Assembly (NCBI GenBank): GCA_025980465.1 | Contig: JAICXJ010000001.1 | Span: 1-64,000 of the forward strand | Direction of reading: 5' to 3' | From: Frankiales bacterium | GTDB taxonomy: Bacteria > Actinomycetota > Actinomycetes > JAFAQI01 | DNA: 64,000 nucleotides | Shown here: positions 8,299 to 16,311 of the stretch, in pieces | Layout: every line of letters starts with the position of its first letter | How positions within the stretch are numbered: the stretch's first letter is position 1 | Made by a program: the position numbers and the translations under genes | The notes under the pieces: model-generated | The model's database searches: none | What the model was told of the DNA's origin: nothing | What the model saw: the letters and a program-made list of their open reading frames with translations, nothing else

Positions 8299-8315
8299 TA
8301 TGACGCCCCGTCAGA
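8299..8315. promoter_or_regulatory. Operator site 2, TATGACG-CCC-CGTCAGA
   Basis: A 7-3-7 inverted repeat of the common family with one substitution, lying 19 bp before the SnoaL start on the minus strand. It forms a pair with site 3 in the divergent 8280-8441 spacer, 42 bp apart end to start. Confidence 0.7.
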
Positions 8316-8357
8316 AACCCTCTCGCGTCGGCCGATCGCTGGCCCGGTCGCGACAAA

Positions 8358-8374
8358 TCTGACGGGGCGTCACA
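8358..8374. promoter_or_regulatory. Operator site 3, TCTGACG-GGG-CGTCACA
   Basis: The second copy in the same divergent spacer, with one substitution in the right half. It ends 67 bp before the aldehyde dehydrogenase ATG. Two sites in one spacer suggest separate control of each divergent promoter. Confidence 0.7.
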
Positions 8375-8441
8375 TAATGTCAGCAGGGGTGCCGCGACGT
8401 TGCGCGGTGCATTCACGAGGCTGAAAGCAAGGGGCAATCGC

Positions 8442-9890
8442 ATGACGTCGTACGACCAGCTTCTCATCGGTGGCGAGTGGGTGGCACCCGCCGGCAACCA
8501 GCGGATCGAGGTGCGTTCGCCGGCGACGCTCGAGCTGATCGGCTCCGTGCCTGAAGGTGTCGAGGCCGACATCGACGCTGCAGTCGCGGCCGCTCGGCGG
8601 GCGTTCGACTCCGGCCCGTGGCCGACCACCCCGCCCACCGAGCGGGCCAAGGTGATCGCGCGTTTCAGCGAGTTGCTGGCCGAGCGCCTCGATGACTACA
8701 AGAACGTCATCTCTGCGGAGATGGGCGCACCACATCAGACCGTCGAGATGATGATGTACACGCCGGCGAAGGGCGCCCTCGACGTCTTCGCCGGACTGGC
8801 GGAGAGCTTCCCGTGGGAAGAGACTCGCAACGGCGCATTCGGCATGACGAAGGTACGGCGCGAGCCGGTCGGCGTCGTCGCCGCGATCATCCCGTGGAAC
8901 GTGCCGCTGTTCATCGCGGTCAACAAGGTCATCCCGGCGTTGCTCGCCGGCTGCACCGTGGTTCTCAAGCCGGCACCAGAGACGCCGATCGACTCGCTGA
9001 TGCTCGGCGGGCTGCTCGTGGAGGCCGGGCTGCCGGACGGCGTGATCTCCGTCGTACCGGCCGACCGGGCCGTCAGTGAGTACCTCGTCACGCATCCCGG
9101 GGTCGACAAGGTGTCCTTCACCGGTTCGACCGCCGCCGGCCGTCGAGTCGGATCGCTCGCGACCGAGCGGCTCAAGCGGATCTCGCTGGAGCTCGGTGGG
9201 AAGTCCGCCGCGATCGTCCTCGACGACGTCGACCTCGCCTCGAGCGCGTTCATGATCGCGTTTTCCGGACTGATGAACTCGGGCCAGGCCTGCGTCGCTC
9301 AGACCCGAATCCTCGCCCCGCGGTCGCGCTACGACGAGGTCACCGAGGCGATCACCGAGGCCGCGAAGCTCTTCGTCGTGGGCGATCCGTCCGACCCGGC
9401 GACCCAGCTCGGCCCGCTCGTTGCTGAGCGGCAGCGCGACCGGGTCGAGGGCTACATCGAGAAGGGCAAAGCAGAGGGCGCCCGGCTCGTGCTCGACGGT
9501 ACCCGGCCGGCCGGACTCGACAAGGGTTGGTACGTCGCGCCGACCGTCTTCGCCGACGTCGACAACAAGATGACGATCGCCCAGGAGGAGATCTTCGGGC
9601 CGGTGTTGTCGTTGCTGCCGTACGACTCCGAGGACGAAGCGCTCGCGATTGCGAACGACAGCGACTACGGCTTGGCCGGCTCGGTGTGGACCTCCGACGT
9701 CGACCACGGCTACGACATCGCGACCAAGGTTCGTACCGGCACCTACGGCATCAACTGGTACGCGTTCGACATGGGATCGCCGTTCGGTGGCTACAAGTGC
9801 TCCGGCATCGGACGCGAGGACGGTCCGGAGGGCCTGGCGTCGTTCTGCGAGCTGAAGTCGATCCTGATGCCGATGGGCTACACCGGCTAG
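8442..9890 (+). CDS. NAD(P)-dependent aldehyde dehydrogenase
   Basis: A 482-aa member of the ALDH superfamily, at full family length. The oxyanion Asn is in IIPWNVP (Asn153), the cofactor Lys in VLKPAPETP (Lys176), SFTGSTAAGRRVG binds NAD, the general base is Glu250 in LELGGKSA, and the nucleophile is Cys284 in NSGQACVAQ. It oxidises an aldehyde to the acid, probably a P450- or dehydrogenase-derived intermediate of the pathway. The ATG at 8442 follows AAGGGGC. Monocistronic: a hairpin element and a convergent gene follow directly. Confidence 0.93.
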   Translation: MTSYDQLLIGGEWVAPAGNQRIEVRSPATLELIGSVPEGVEADIDAAVAAARRAFDSGPWPTTPPTERAKVIARFSELLAERLDDYKNVISAEMGAPHQTVEMMMYTPAKGALDVFAGLAESFPWEETRNGAFGMTKVRREPVGVVAAIIPWNVPLFIAVNKVIPALLAGCTVVLKPAPETPIDSLMLGGLLVEAGLPDGVISVVPADRAVSEYLVTHPGVDKVSFTGSTAAGRRVGSLATERLKRISLELGGKSAAIVLDDVDLASSAFMIAFSGLMNSGQACVAQTRILAPRSRYDEVTEAITEAAKLFVVGDPSDPATQLGPLVAERQRDRVEGYIEKGKAEGARLVLDGTRPAGLDKGWYVAPTVFADVDNKMTIAQEEIFGPVLSLLPYDSEDEALAIANDSDYGLAGSVWTSDVDHGYDIATKVRTGTYGINWYAFDMGSPFGGYKCSGIGREDGPEGLASFCELKSILMPMGYTG

Positions 9891-9900
9891 CCCCGTCCGT

Positions 9901-9963
9901 AAACGATCATGAGAAAGGCGGCGGATTCGCTGCCGATTTCCGCCGCCAACCTCATGATCGTTT
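9901..9963. repeat. Palindromic hairpin element, copy 2
   Basis: Perfect 13-bp arms AAACGATCATGAG (9901-9913) and its complement (9951-9963), with an 8-bp inner stem GGCGGCGG (9917-9924) with CCGCCGCC (9940-9947) and a 15-nt loop. Relative to copies 1 and 3 the inner stem differs on both sides so that pairing is kept. It lies 10 bp past the ALDH stop and 13 bp past the stop of the convergent AbiEi/DUF559 gene, so it could also act as a two-way terminator. Confidence 0.9.
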
Positions 9964-9976
9964 CGGGGGTTGGCTG

Positions 9977-10939
9977 TTAGCCGGCCGCGAGGGCGTTGCG
10001 AACAACCGCTGCGACGTAGCCACGGCGGAACGTGTCGGCGTAGGTGAATCGCACCGTGTCGCATGCGTACGCCGCAAGGGCGTTGCCGCGGGTGCGGTCA
10101 CGGAAGACCGCTTCCGGAAGCTCATGAACACTGCGACCGTCGGCTTCGCCGAGCAAAGGCCGTCGGCGGCGTTTGTACCAGCCCAGGTCACCGAGGGCGA
10201 TCAGATGTCCGTCCTCGCTCCGAACCGGATATTGCAGGTCGTCCGGCGGTACGTCGCCGTCGATGCAGTCCAGCCGAACAAACGACTCGAGCATCGACTC
10301 CGCTCGACCATCCGCAAGCGGGATGAGCGGGCGTAGCCGAGCGATCCCACGTCGCCCCTTTGCCCTTTCGTAGGCGAGTTCGATTTCTTCGATGGTCGCG
10401 ACCTCGCGGTGCAATGCGGAGTCGAGCAACGCCAGCATCCGCTTTCTGTCCAGCGGCAGCGCGGCGTCGATAACGGTGAGGTCGCCACGTCGGACCGGAA
10501 GTCCGTCGACGATCTCGATTTCGCTGGGATCGATCATCACCTGGCGCACGACTATCTCCGGACCCGCCGCCAGTTGGGGTAGAACGGTCGGCCGCGGATG
10601 TCGTGGGGTGATCTGGCTCCCCGCCACCTCGACGCTTGTTTCGATAACCGGCATGCCATGTAGGCCGAACAGTCGGGCGCCCGTGCCGCCTACCAGACAG
10701 AACCCGGGACCGTGAGCAAGCAGGGCTGCGCGCCACCACGTGCGTTGCGGTACTCGGTCGTCGTACGGTTCAGTATCGATCAGGTAGATCCCCCGCAGCA
10801 GCGCCAGCCAGCGCCCGGCGCGCACCGCGTTGTCGACGTCGTACTTCGTGAGCCCCACCGAGCGTGCCTGCTGGGCGGTAAGCAGCCCGTCCTGCCGGCT
10901 CACGATCACTCGAATCGCGGATGCGAGGTCGACGGGCAT
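9977..10939 (-). CDS. AbiEi-like winged-helix protein with C-terminal DUF559/PD-(D/E)XK-type domain
   Basis: A 320-aa protein. Residues about 8-55 match the AbiEi-antitoxin N-terminal winged helix (LTAQQARSVGLTKYDVDNAVRAG, then LLRGIYL). A middle region spans 60-205. The C-terminus has the spacing of a Vsr/DUF559 nuclease: E214/E218, D251 in GDLGW, and E265-x-D267 in GEADG, followed by the family's ALAAYACDTVRFTY strand. Such genes are multicopy in actinobacteria and their function is not established; a sequence-specific nuclease or regulator is inference. No AbiEii toxin partner is present. It is bracketed by hairpin copies 2 and 3. Confidence 0.75.
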   Translation of the reverse strand: MPVDLASAIRVIVSRQDGLLTAQQARSVGLTKYDVDNAVRAGRWLALLRGIYLIDTEPYDDRVPQRTWWRAALLAHGPGFCLVGGTGARLFGLHGMPVIETSVEVAGSQITPRHPRPTVLPQLAAGPEIVVRQVMIDPSEIEIVDGLPVRRGDLTVIDAALPLDRKRMLALLDSALHREVATIEEIELAYERAKGRRGIARLRPLIPLADGRAESMLESFVRLDCIDGDVPPDDLQYPVRSEDGHLIALGDLGWYKRRRRPLLGEADGRSVHELPEAVFRDRTRGNALAAYACDTVRFTYADTFRRGYVAAVVRNALAAG

Positions 10940-11004
10940 GAACAGATCGTCGCCGGTCGCGCCGCCCGATTCCGGCGGGTGGGAACCGGGTGTGGACGAC
11001 GGTC

Positions 11005-11067
11005 AAACGATCATGAGGAGGGCAGCGCCCACAGGGCCACAATCTGCTGCCTTGCTCATGATCGTTT
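11005..11067. repeat. Palindromic hairpin element, copy 3
   Basis: Perfect 13-bp arms AAACGATCATGAG (11005-11017) and its complement (11055-11067), an inner stem GGCAGC (11021-11026) with GCTGCC (11046-11051), and a 19-nt loop. It lies 65 bp before the AbiEi/DUF559 start and 21 bp beyond the MDR gene's stop. Confidence 0.9.
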
Positions 11068-11088
11068 GGGGTGGGCCGACGGCGGATG

Positions 11089-12123
11089 CTAGCCGGGCGG
11101 AAGGACGACTGCCCGGCCGTTCAGGGTGCCCTCGCGCAGCCGTGAGTAGGCGGTCGGCGCATCGTCGAAACCGAACTGCTCGACTTCGACGATCACCTCG
11201 CCCGACTTCGCGAGATCGACGACCTCGCCGAGCTCGGCGATCGTCGCGCCCTGCGGAACGAACACGTCGACGTCGTGCGCGATGCCGCCCCAGGTGAGGT
11301 GGTAGGAACCGAAGCCCTGGCCGACGATGGCTACCGAGCCAAGGACAGCGGCGTTGCGGATCGCCGCGTTCATCGTCGAGTCAGTGCCGACGAAGTCGTA
11401 CACCGCGTCGGCACCCTGCGGGCCGATGGCCTCACGAAGGCGTCGCGACAGGCCGTCGCCGGCCTCGATGACGTCATCGGCGCCGAGGGCCCTCGCGGCC
11501 TCGAGGCGTTCAGGCCGGGCCTCGACCGCGACGATGCGCGCCGAGGTCAGGATCCGCAGCCACTGCACGGCGTACCCACCGAGACCGCCCACTCCGATCA
11601 CCGCCACCACGGAGTCAGCCGCAAGCTTCGGCAGCGTGCGCTTGACCGCGTGGTACGACGTCGCGCCGGCGTCGGTGAGCGGTGCGACGACTCGCGGGTC
11701 GAGGTCTCCGAGTGGCACGACCTGTCCGGCGCCGACGACGACGAACGACGCGAGCCCGCCGTCCATCCCGAAGCCGCGGCCGTGCCAGGAGTCGACGCAG
11801 TAGTTGTCGGCACCCCGGAGGCATTGACGGCACTGGCCGCACGGCGACATGCAGGCGACCGCGACCGCCGTGTCAGTTGCGATGCCGGTGACACCGTCAC
11901 CGACCGCGTCGATCCAGCCGGCAGTCTCGTGGCCGAGAGTGAACGGGAGGTCGTAGGGGAGCACACCCGCGGGGGAGTCGAGAAACAAGATGTCGGAGTG
12001 ACACAGCCCGACCCCGCCGACCCGGACCCGTACCTGGCCCGGGCCCGGTTGCGGGACCGGCATCTCGACATAGCCGGGCTGCTGCCAGTCGATCAGGCGG
12101 TACGCAGTCATCGTTGCGCTCAC
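11089..12123 (-). CDS. Zinc-dependent alcohol dehydrogenase (MDR superfamily)
   Basis: A 344-aa medium-chain dehydrogenase. The catalytic zinc Cys is in GLCHSDIL, GHETAGW supplies the His/Glu pair, the structural zinc site is CGQCRQCLRGADNYC, and the Rossmann motif is GVGGLGGYA. All zinc ligands are present, so an active NAD-dependent alcohol/aldehyde oxidoreductase is expected. The GTG at 12123 overlaps the SnoaL stop (GTGA); an in-frame ATG at 12111 is an alternative start. Last gene of the operon membrane protein, LLM, SnoaL, MDR that begins at operator 4. Confidence 0.9.
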   Translation of the reverse strand: MSATMTAYRLIDWQQPGYVEMPVPQPGPGQVRVRVGGVGLCHSDILFLDSPAGVLPYDLPFTLGHETAGWIDAVGDGVTGIATDTAVAVACMSPCGQCRQCLRGADNYCVDSWHGRGFGMDGGLASFVVVGAGQVVPLGDLDPRVVAPLTDAGATSYHAVKRTLPKLAADSVVAVIGVGGLGGYAVQWLRILTSARIVAVEARPERLEAARALGADDVIEAGDGLSRRLREAIGPQGADAVYDFVGTDSTMNAAIRNAAVLGSVAIVGQGFGSYHLTWGGIAHDVDVFVPQGATIAELGEVVDLAKSGEVIVEVEQFGFDDAPTAYSRLREGTLNGRAVVLPPG

Positions 12124-12557
12124 GAGGTGCCCACCGGGGTGGTCGTGGTCCACATCGTGCGGAGTTCGCGCCGAGTGATCAGCCACTGCCGGTCGACCCG
12201 CACGAAGTCGTCGGAGTAACGCAGGTAAACGGTCCAGTCGGTCGTGTCGGCGCCGTCGCCGCTGATGTGATGTGCCGTGCACTGGCTTTCGGCATGAGCG
12301 GTGTCGGCATCGCTGCTGACCTCGATGACGCTATTGGCGATCACGTGTTGCGTGTGCCGAAACCGGTTGAGGAATCGGATCGCTTCGGCGATGGCCGACC
12401 GCCCTCGTCGTACCGAAGGTTCCTGAGTCGTCGGTTCGAGCCAGACCACGAGCTCGCCGTCTTCGGCGAACAAATCGGCGAGTTCGTCGGCCTTGCGGGC
12501 GTCGGCGTAGCCGGCGTAGGTCTCGATGAGCTGCCTGATTGCCGCGTGGTCGGTCAC
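12120..12557 (-). CDS. SnoaL-like protein
   Basis: A 145-aa protein with the same fold signature as the genes at 7830 and 15845: IRQLIETYAGYADARKADELADLFAEDGEL near the start, a HTQHVIANSVIEV strand, and a final DDFVRVDRQWLITRREL. Starts at a GTG that overlaps the LLM stop (GTGA) and ends overlapping the MDR start. The LLM/SnoaL/MDR linkage suggests it acts on the LLM or MDR product, for example as isomerase or dehydratase; no catalytic residue can be assigned with confidence. Confidence 0.78.
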   Translation of the reverse strand: MTDHAAIRQLIETYAGYADARKADELADLFAEDGELVVWLEPTTQEPSVRRGRSAIAEAIRFLNRFRHTQHVIANSVIEVSSDADTAHAESQCTAHHISGDGADTTDWTVYLRYSDDFVRVDRQWLITRRELRTMWTTTTPVGTS

Positions 12558-13441
12558 GTGACGCTCTTCCGGAATTCGTCAGCCAACCGGGCGATCGCCT
12601 CCGGGGCATCGTCGAGACTCGCCGCGAAGGCTGCGATATTCACTGAGATGTCGGTGGCGCCGGCTGCGACGTACTCCGGCACGCCTGCCATGGTCGCCCG
12701 GATGTCGAACCCGCTGTCGCCGTTGACCATCGGCGGCCGTGCCTGGATCGTCACTTCGCCGGGCACCGCGGCGGCAAGGCGAGCGGCACCGTCCCGGATG
12801 TCATCCAGGGTGGCGCCCATGATCGGGATCCAGCCGTCGCCGAGGTCGACGATCCGTCCGAGCATCCGGTCGGTCAGCGTCCCGCCGAACCACACCGGCA
12901 GCCGCTTCTGTACCGGCTGGGGGGCGCAGAACGTCTCGGTGAAACTGACCGTCGAGGAGTGGAAAGCTGCCGGCAGGTCAGACCACAACTCCCGGCAGGC
13001 GCCGATCGTGTCGTCCAGCAATCTGCCGCGCGTGGTGAAGTCGAGCCCCTGCGCGTCGTACTCCTCTCGCTGCCAGCCGACGCCGACTCCAAGGTCCACG
13101 CGACCGCCGGAAAGGGCGTCGAGGGTCGCGACCTGTTTGGCAAGCAACGCCGCGGGGCGTAGCGGCGCGATAAGGATTCCGGTGCCGAGCCGGATGCGCG
13201 AGGTGATCGCGGCCATCGCGGTGAGAACGGCGAGTGGCTCCAACCACGGCGCCTCCGGTGGGACCGGAAACCGGCCCCAGACATAGGCGTCGGTGTTGCG
13301 GCCCATCACGACGTGGTCGACGACCGTGATCCGGTCGACCCCGCAGTCCTCGGCGAGCCGGGCCAGCTCGACCAGTCCCCGCCAGTCGCCGCCGGCCCAG
13401 CCGCCGAAATTCGGTACGCCGATGTTGAGGGTGACCGCCAC
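12554..13441 (-). CDS. F420-dependent LLM-class oxidoreductase (Rv2161c-like)
   Basis: A 295-aa TIM-barrel enzyme: LNIGVPNFGGW at the start, TVVDHVVMGRN near 39-49, RLGTGILIAPLRPAALLAKQVATLD near 84-108, GVGVGWQREEYDAQG and PVWFGG later. The pattern fits F420-dependent LLM oxidoreductases rather than FMN luciferases (no EHHF). GTG start with AGAAAGG 5 nt upstream. Second gene of the minus operon from 14098; the gap to the preceding membrane-protein gene is 12 bp. Substrate unknown. Confidence 0.82.
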   Translation of the reverse strand: MAVTLNIGVPNFGGWAGGDWRGLVELARLAEDCGVDRITVVDHVVMGRNTDAYVWGRFPVPPEAPWLEPLAVLTAMAAITSRIRLGTGILIAPLRPAALLAKQVATLDALSGGRVDLGVGVGWQREEYDAQGLDFTTRGRLLDDTIGACRELWSDLPAAFHSSTVSFTETFCAPQPVQKRLPVWFGGTLTDRMLGRIVDLGDGWIPIMGATLDDIRDGAARLAAAVPGEVTIQARPPMVNGDSGFDIRATMAGVPEYVAAGATDISVNIAAFAASLDDAPEAIARLADEFRKSVT

Positions 13442-13453
13442 CGAACCTTTCTA

Positions 13454-14098
13454 CTAGGCGACCGCAGCCGGGGTTTGGGTGGGAACGACGGATGGCGTGC
13501 GCGTGGCAACCAGCACGATGCTCGAGATGAGTACCCAGATGGCGGCACCAGGCTCGCTCGCGAACGGCAACGCGATCGAGGCAACCCCGAGGACCACGGC
13601 GAGCCAGCCGAGCCAGTTTGGCAGCGCTGGACTTCGGGTCACTGCGATGCCGGTCGCAATGAGGAAGACCACGACGCCGCCGGCGGCCATCACCGACTGC
13701 ACGTCGTTCTCGAACAGGTTGAGAGTCTGGAGCGTGACCTGGGACGTCGCATGGTTGTTTCCCACGTCGGACAATGCGAAGTAGAGGCCAGCCGATACGC
13801 CGCCAGCCGCGGCAAAGATGAGCGCTCCGGCGAAGCCGACAGTGGCCAGTCGCTGGACGCCTGGCGTGTCGGCAAGGAGGTCGCGCAGGTACCAGAAGAA
13901 CGCGATACCGACGGCGACCGCGAGAACGACCACCCATGCGTCAACGCCGACCAGGCCGGTATGGGCGGCGTACTTCTTCGCGACGGTGGCCGGGCTCGCG
14001 TCCGAGCTCGGGCTCGAGAAGCTGAAGGTGCTGACAAGGAACAGTGCGATGAACAGCAGACCGCCAAGTCCGAGATTTCGGCGCAGGTCAGGTCTCAT
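13454..14098 (-). CDS. Six-helix integral membrane protein of unknown function
   Basis: A 214-aa protein, mostly hydrophobic. The first helix is GLGGLLFIALFLVSTF. A loop with SSPSSDASPATVAKKYAAH follows, then at least five further helices (GVDAWVVVLAVAVGIAFFW, FAGALIFAAAGGVSAGLYF, SVMAAGGVVVFLIATGIAV, WLGWLAVVLGVASIAL, AAIWVLISSIVLVA). The ATG at 14098 is chosen because GGGAGGGGA stands just before it; longer upstream starts lack support. First gene of the operon behind operator 4. It may be a permease-like or sensing protein for the pathway substrate, but no family was recognised. Confidence 0.65.
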   Translation of the reverse strand: MRPDLRRNLGLGGLLFIALFLVSTFSFSSPSSDASPATVAKKYAAHTGLVGVDAWVVVLAVAVGIAFFWYLRDLLADTPGVQRLATVGFAGALIFAAAGGVSAGLYFALSDVGNNHATSQVTLQTLNLFENDVQSVMAAGGVVVFLIATGIAVTRSPALPNWLGWLAVVLGVASIALPFASEPGAAIWVLISSIVLVATRTPSVVPTQTPAAVA

Positions 14099-14192
14099 TT
14101 CCCCTCCCATGAACGGCATCCCCCCACCGGCGACTTGCCGGTCGCCCGAAGTGTCCTCCCCAAGCAGCCCCATCTGCTGCCCCAAAAGCGAA

Positions 14193-14209
14193 TCTGACGA
14201 CCTTTCAGA
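14193..14209. promoter_or_regulatory. Operator site 4, TCTGACG-ACC-TTTCAGA
   Basis: A perfect left half and a right half with two substitutions. It lies 33 bp before the acyl-CoA synthetase ATG and in the divergent spacer to the membrane-protein operon, so it can serve both. Confidence 0.65.
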
Positions 14210-14242
14210 TATTGTCGGGTGGACCGCCACGGAGGACATTTC

Positions 14243-15835
14243 ATGCCAAATGCTGACGTTTCGACGCCGCCCGAATTGCACACCGCAGCCTTCATGCCGG
14301 ACCTGCTGGTCGCTGCACTGAACCGGCATGCCGACAAGCCGGCGGTGTATCTCGGCGATGAGGTCCTGACCGCGTCACAGGTCGCTGCCGAGATGAGCCG
14401 CTACCTGCAGGCCTATGGTGCGAATGGCATCGGCGAAGGACATCCGATCGCGATGCTGTCGAAGAACCGTCCCGAGGTGCTGTTCACCATGGGCGCCAAC
14501 ATGCTGAGTGCTACCCGAAGCACGTCGCTGCACCCGATGGCGTCGCTCGAGGACCAGGCCTACGTCCTCGAGGACGCCGGCGTGGAGACGCTGGTCTTCG
14601 ATCCGACCGCCTTCGACGAGCGGGCAGCCGAGCTCCGTGACCGGGTGCCGGGGCTGAAGACGTTGCTCTCGCTTGGACCGTCGGAGGTCGGCACCGACCT
14701 GATCGCCCTCGCGAAGACCTTCGATGCCTTGCCGTTGGCGGCGCCAGTGATCTCGGATCCGAACGCGGTGACCGGGCTGACCTACACCGGCGGTACGACG
14801 GGCAAGAGCAAAGGCGTCATGCAGACCTATCGCAGTGGGGCGACGCTGACCCAGATCCAGCTGGCGGAGTGGGAGTGGCCCGAGGACACCCGGTTCCTCA
14901 TCGCGACACCGCTGTCACACGCGGGCGCGGCGTTCTTCGTGCCGACACTGCTGCGGGGCGGCTGCATCGTCGTACTGCCCGGATTCGATCCGACCGCGGT
15001 GCTCGAGGCGATTCAGAAGTACAAGATCACCGCGACCATGCTCGTGCCGACGATGCTCTACATCCTGATGGACCACCCGAAGATCGACGACTACGACCTG
15101 TCGAGCCTCGAGACCGTCTACTACGGGGCGTCGGCGATGTCGCCGACGCGACTCAAGGAGGCGATCGAGCGGTTCGGGTCGATCTTCTTCCAGTTCTTCG
15201 GGCAGTCCGAGTGCGGCATGACGATCTCGGTGCTGAAGAAGAGCGAGCACGACATCAATGACCTCGACCGGCTGGCGACCTGCGGCCGGGCGGTGCCGTG
15301 GCTGAAGGTCGCGTTGCTCGACGACGACCTCAACGAGGTTCCCGACGGCGAGCCCGGTGAGATCTGCGTCCGCGGCCCGCTCGTGATGAAGGGCTACTGG
15401 AACAAGCCGGAGCAGACCGAGGAAGCCCTCAAGGGTGGCTGGCTGCACACCGGTGACATCGCCCGCAAGGACAGCCAGGGGTTCATGACGATCGTCGACC
15501 GCAAGAAGGACATGATCGTCTCCGGTGGCTTCAACGTCTTCCCGCGCGAGGTGGAGGACGTCATCGGTACCCATCCCGCTGTCGCCCAGGTCGCGGTCAT
15601 CGGAGTGCCGGACGAGAAGTGGGGCGAGGCGGTGAAGGCGGTCGTCGTGCTGCGACCGGATCAGACCGTCACCGGCGACGAGCTGGCCGAACTGGTGAAG
15701 GCGAAGAAGGGCGCGGTCCATTCGCCCAAGTCGGTCGACTTCGTCGACGCGATCCCGCTTTCCGCGCTCGGCAAGCCCGACAAGAAGGCGCTGCGGGCGC
15801 TGTACTGGGGCGACGCCGGCCGGATGGTCAATTAG
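14243..15835 (+). CDS. Acyl-CoA synthetase (AMP-binding, FadD-type)
   Basis: A 530-aa ANL-superfamily ligase. The phosphate loop is TYTGGTTGKSKGV near 186-198, then FFGQSECGM, TGDIARKDSQGF, and the C-terminal catalytic Lys in SALGKPDKKALR. It adenylates a carboxylic acid and transfers it to CoA. ATG at 14243 with GGAGGA 7 nt upstream. Resembles mycobacterial FadD8-type enzymes by memory. Transcribed from the operator-4 region; its stop faces the convergent SnoaL gene 9 bp away. It probably activates the imported acid or a pathway intermediate. Confidence 0.92.
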   Translation: MPNADVSTPPELHTAAFMPDLLVAALNRHADKPAVYLGDEVLTASQVAAEMSRYLQAYGANGIGEGHPIAMLSKNRPEVLFTMGANMLSATRSTSLHPMASLEDQAYVLEDAGVETLVFDPTAFDERAAELRDRVPGLKTLLSLGPSEVGTDLIALAKTFDALPLAAPVISDPNAVTGLTYTGGTTGKSKGVMQTYRSGATLTQIQLAEWEWPEDTRFLIATPLSHAGAAFFVPTLLRGGCIVVLPGFDPTAVLEAIQKYKITATMLVPTMLYILMDHPKIDDYDLSSLETVYYGASAMSPTRLKEAIERFGSIFFQFFGQSECGMTISVLKKSEHDINDLDRLATCGRAVPWLKVALLDDDLNEVPDGEPGEICVRGPLVMKGYWNKPEQTEEALKGGWLHTGDIARKDSQGFMTIVDRKKDMIVSGGFNVFPREVEDVIGTHPAVAQVAVIGVPDEKWGEAVKAVVVLRPDQTVTGDELAELVKAKKGAVHSPKSVDFVDAIPLSALGKPDKKALRALYWGDAGRMVN

Positions 15836-15844
15836 CCGCGCGAG

Positions 15845-16288
15845 CTACAGCATTCCGGGACGCAAGTGGTGAGACACATCGCCGACGTGGTCGACGGCGT
15901 AACGACGCTCGGCCCACCGCCAGTCGCCTGCATCGTGCCGCCGGAAGGTGTCGACGTACCGGCCCGACACGATCGGTTGCAGCGGCATGGCCTCGGTTCC
16001 TTGGAACACCACGTACGTCGAACGGCAGGTCGCAGTACCCGCTGCCTCCTCGACCTCGATGATCGGGTTCGCGGTGATGTGCCGGGTGCGCGGCGAGCCG
16101 TCGTAGGTGAGCGTCTGCGCGGTCCACATTTGCTCGATGGCCGCGGCGTCGCTGGCGAAGACGTTGCCGTGCTCGTCGGCGAGACCGGCGTCGGCGAACA
16201 GCGCGGCGAGGCCGGCGAAGTCGCCGCCGTCCATCAGCTCGCAGTACCGGCCGAGCAGGTTGCGGATCGCCTCGTGTGCATCGGACAT
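15845..16288 (-). CDS. SnoaL-like protein
   Basis: A 147-aa SnoaL_4-type protein: MSDAHEAIRNLLGRYCELMDGGDFAGLAAL, then IEQMWTAQTL, HITANPIIEVEE and a closing WRWAERRYAVDHVGD. The ATG at 16288 removes an Arg-rich upstream extension that is only the shadow of the divergent synthetase gene. The spacer to that synthetase is only 23 bp, leaving no room for two ordinary promoters. Function unassigned; the third paralogue of the fold in this window. Confidence 0.75.
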   Translation of the reverse strand: MSDAHEAIRNLLGRYCELMDGGDFAGLAALFADAGLADEHGNVFASDAAAIEQMWTAQTLTYDGSPRTRHITANPIIEVEEAAGTATCRSTYVVFQGTEAMPLQPIVSGRYVDTFRRHDAGDWRWAERRYAVDHVGDVSHHLRPGML

Positions 16289-16311
16289 GTCGCACAGACT
16301 GGCACGTCGCG

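Noticed and set aside
8370-10064. Long minus-strand frame of 564 aa
   Set aside because: It mirrors the aldehyde dehydrogenase gene, which has all family catalytic residues.
9977-10939. AbiE-type toxin-antitoxin system
   Set aside because: Only an AbiEi-like N-terminal domain is present, fused to a DUF559-type domain; there is no AbiEii nucleotidyltransferase gene next to it.
16289-16311. A ninth TCTGACG operator between the divergent SnoaL and synthetase genes
   Set aside because: The 23-bp spacer contains no inverted repeat of the family.
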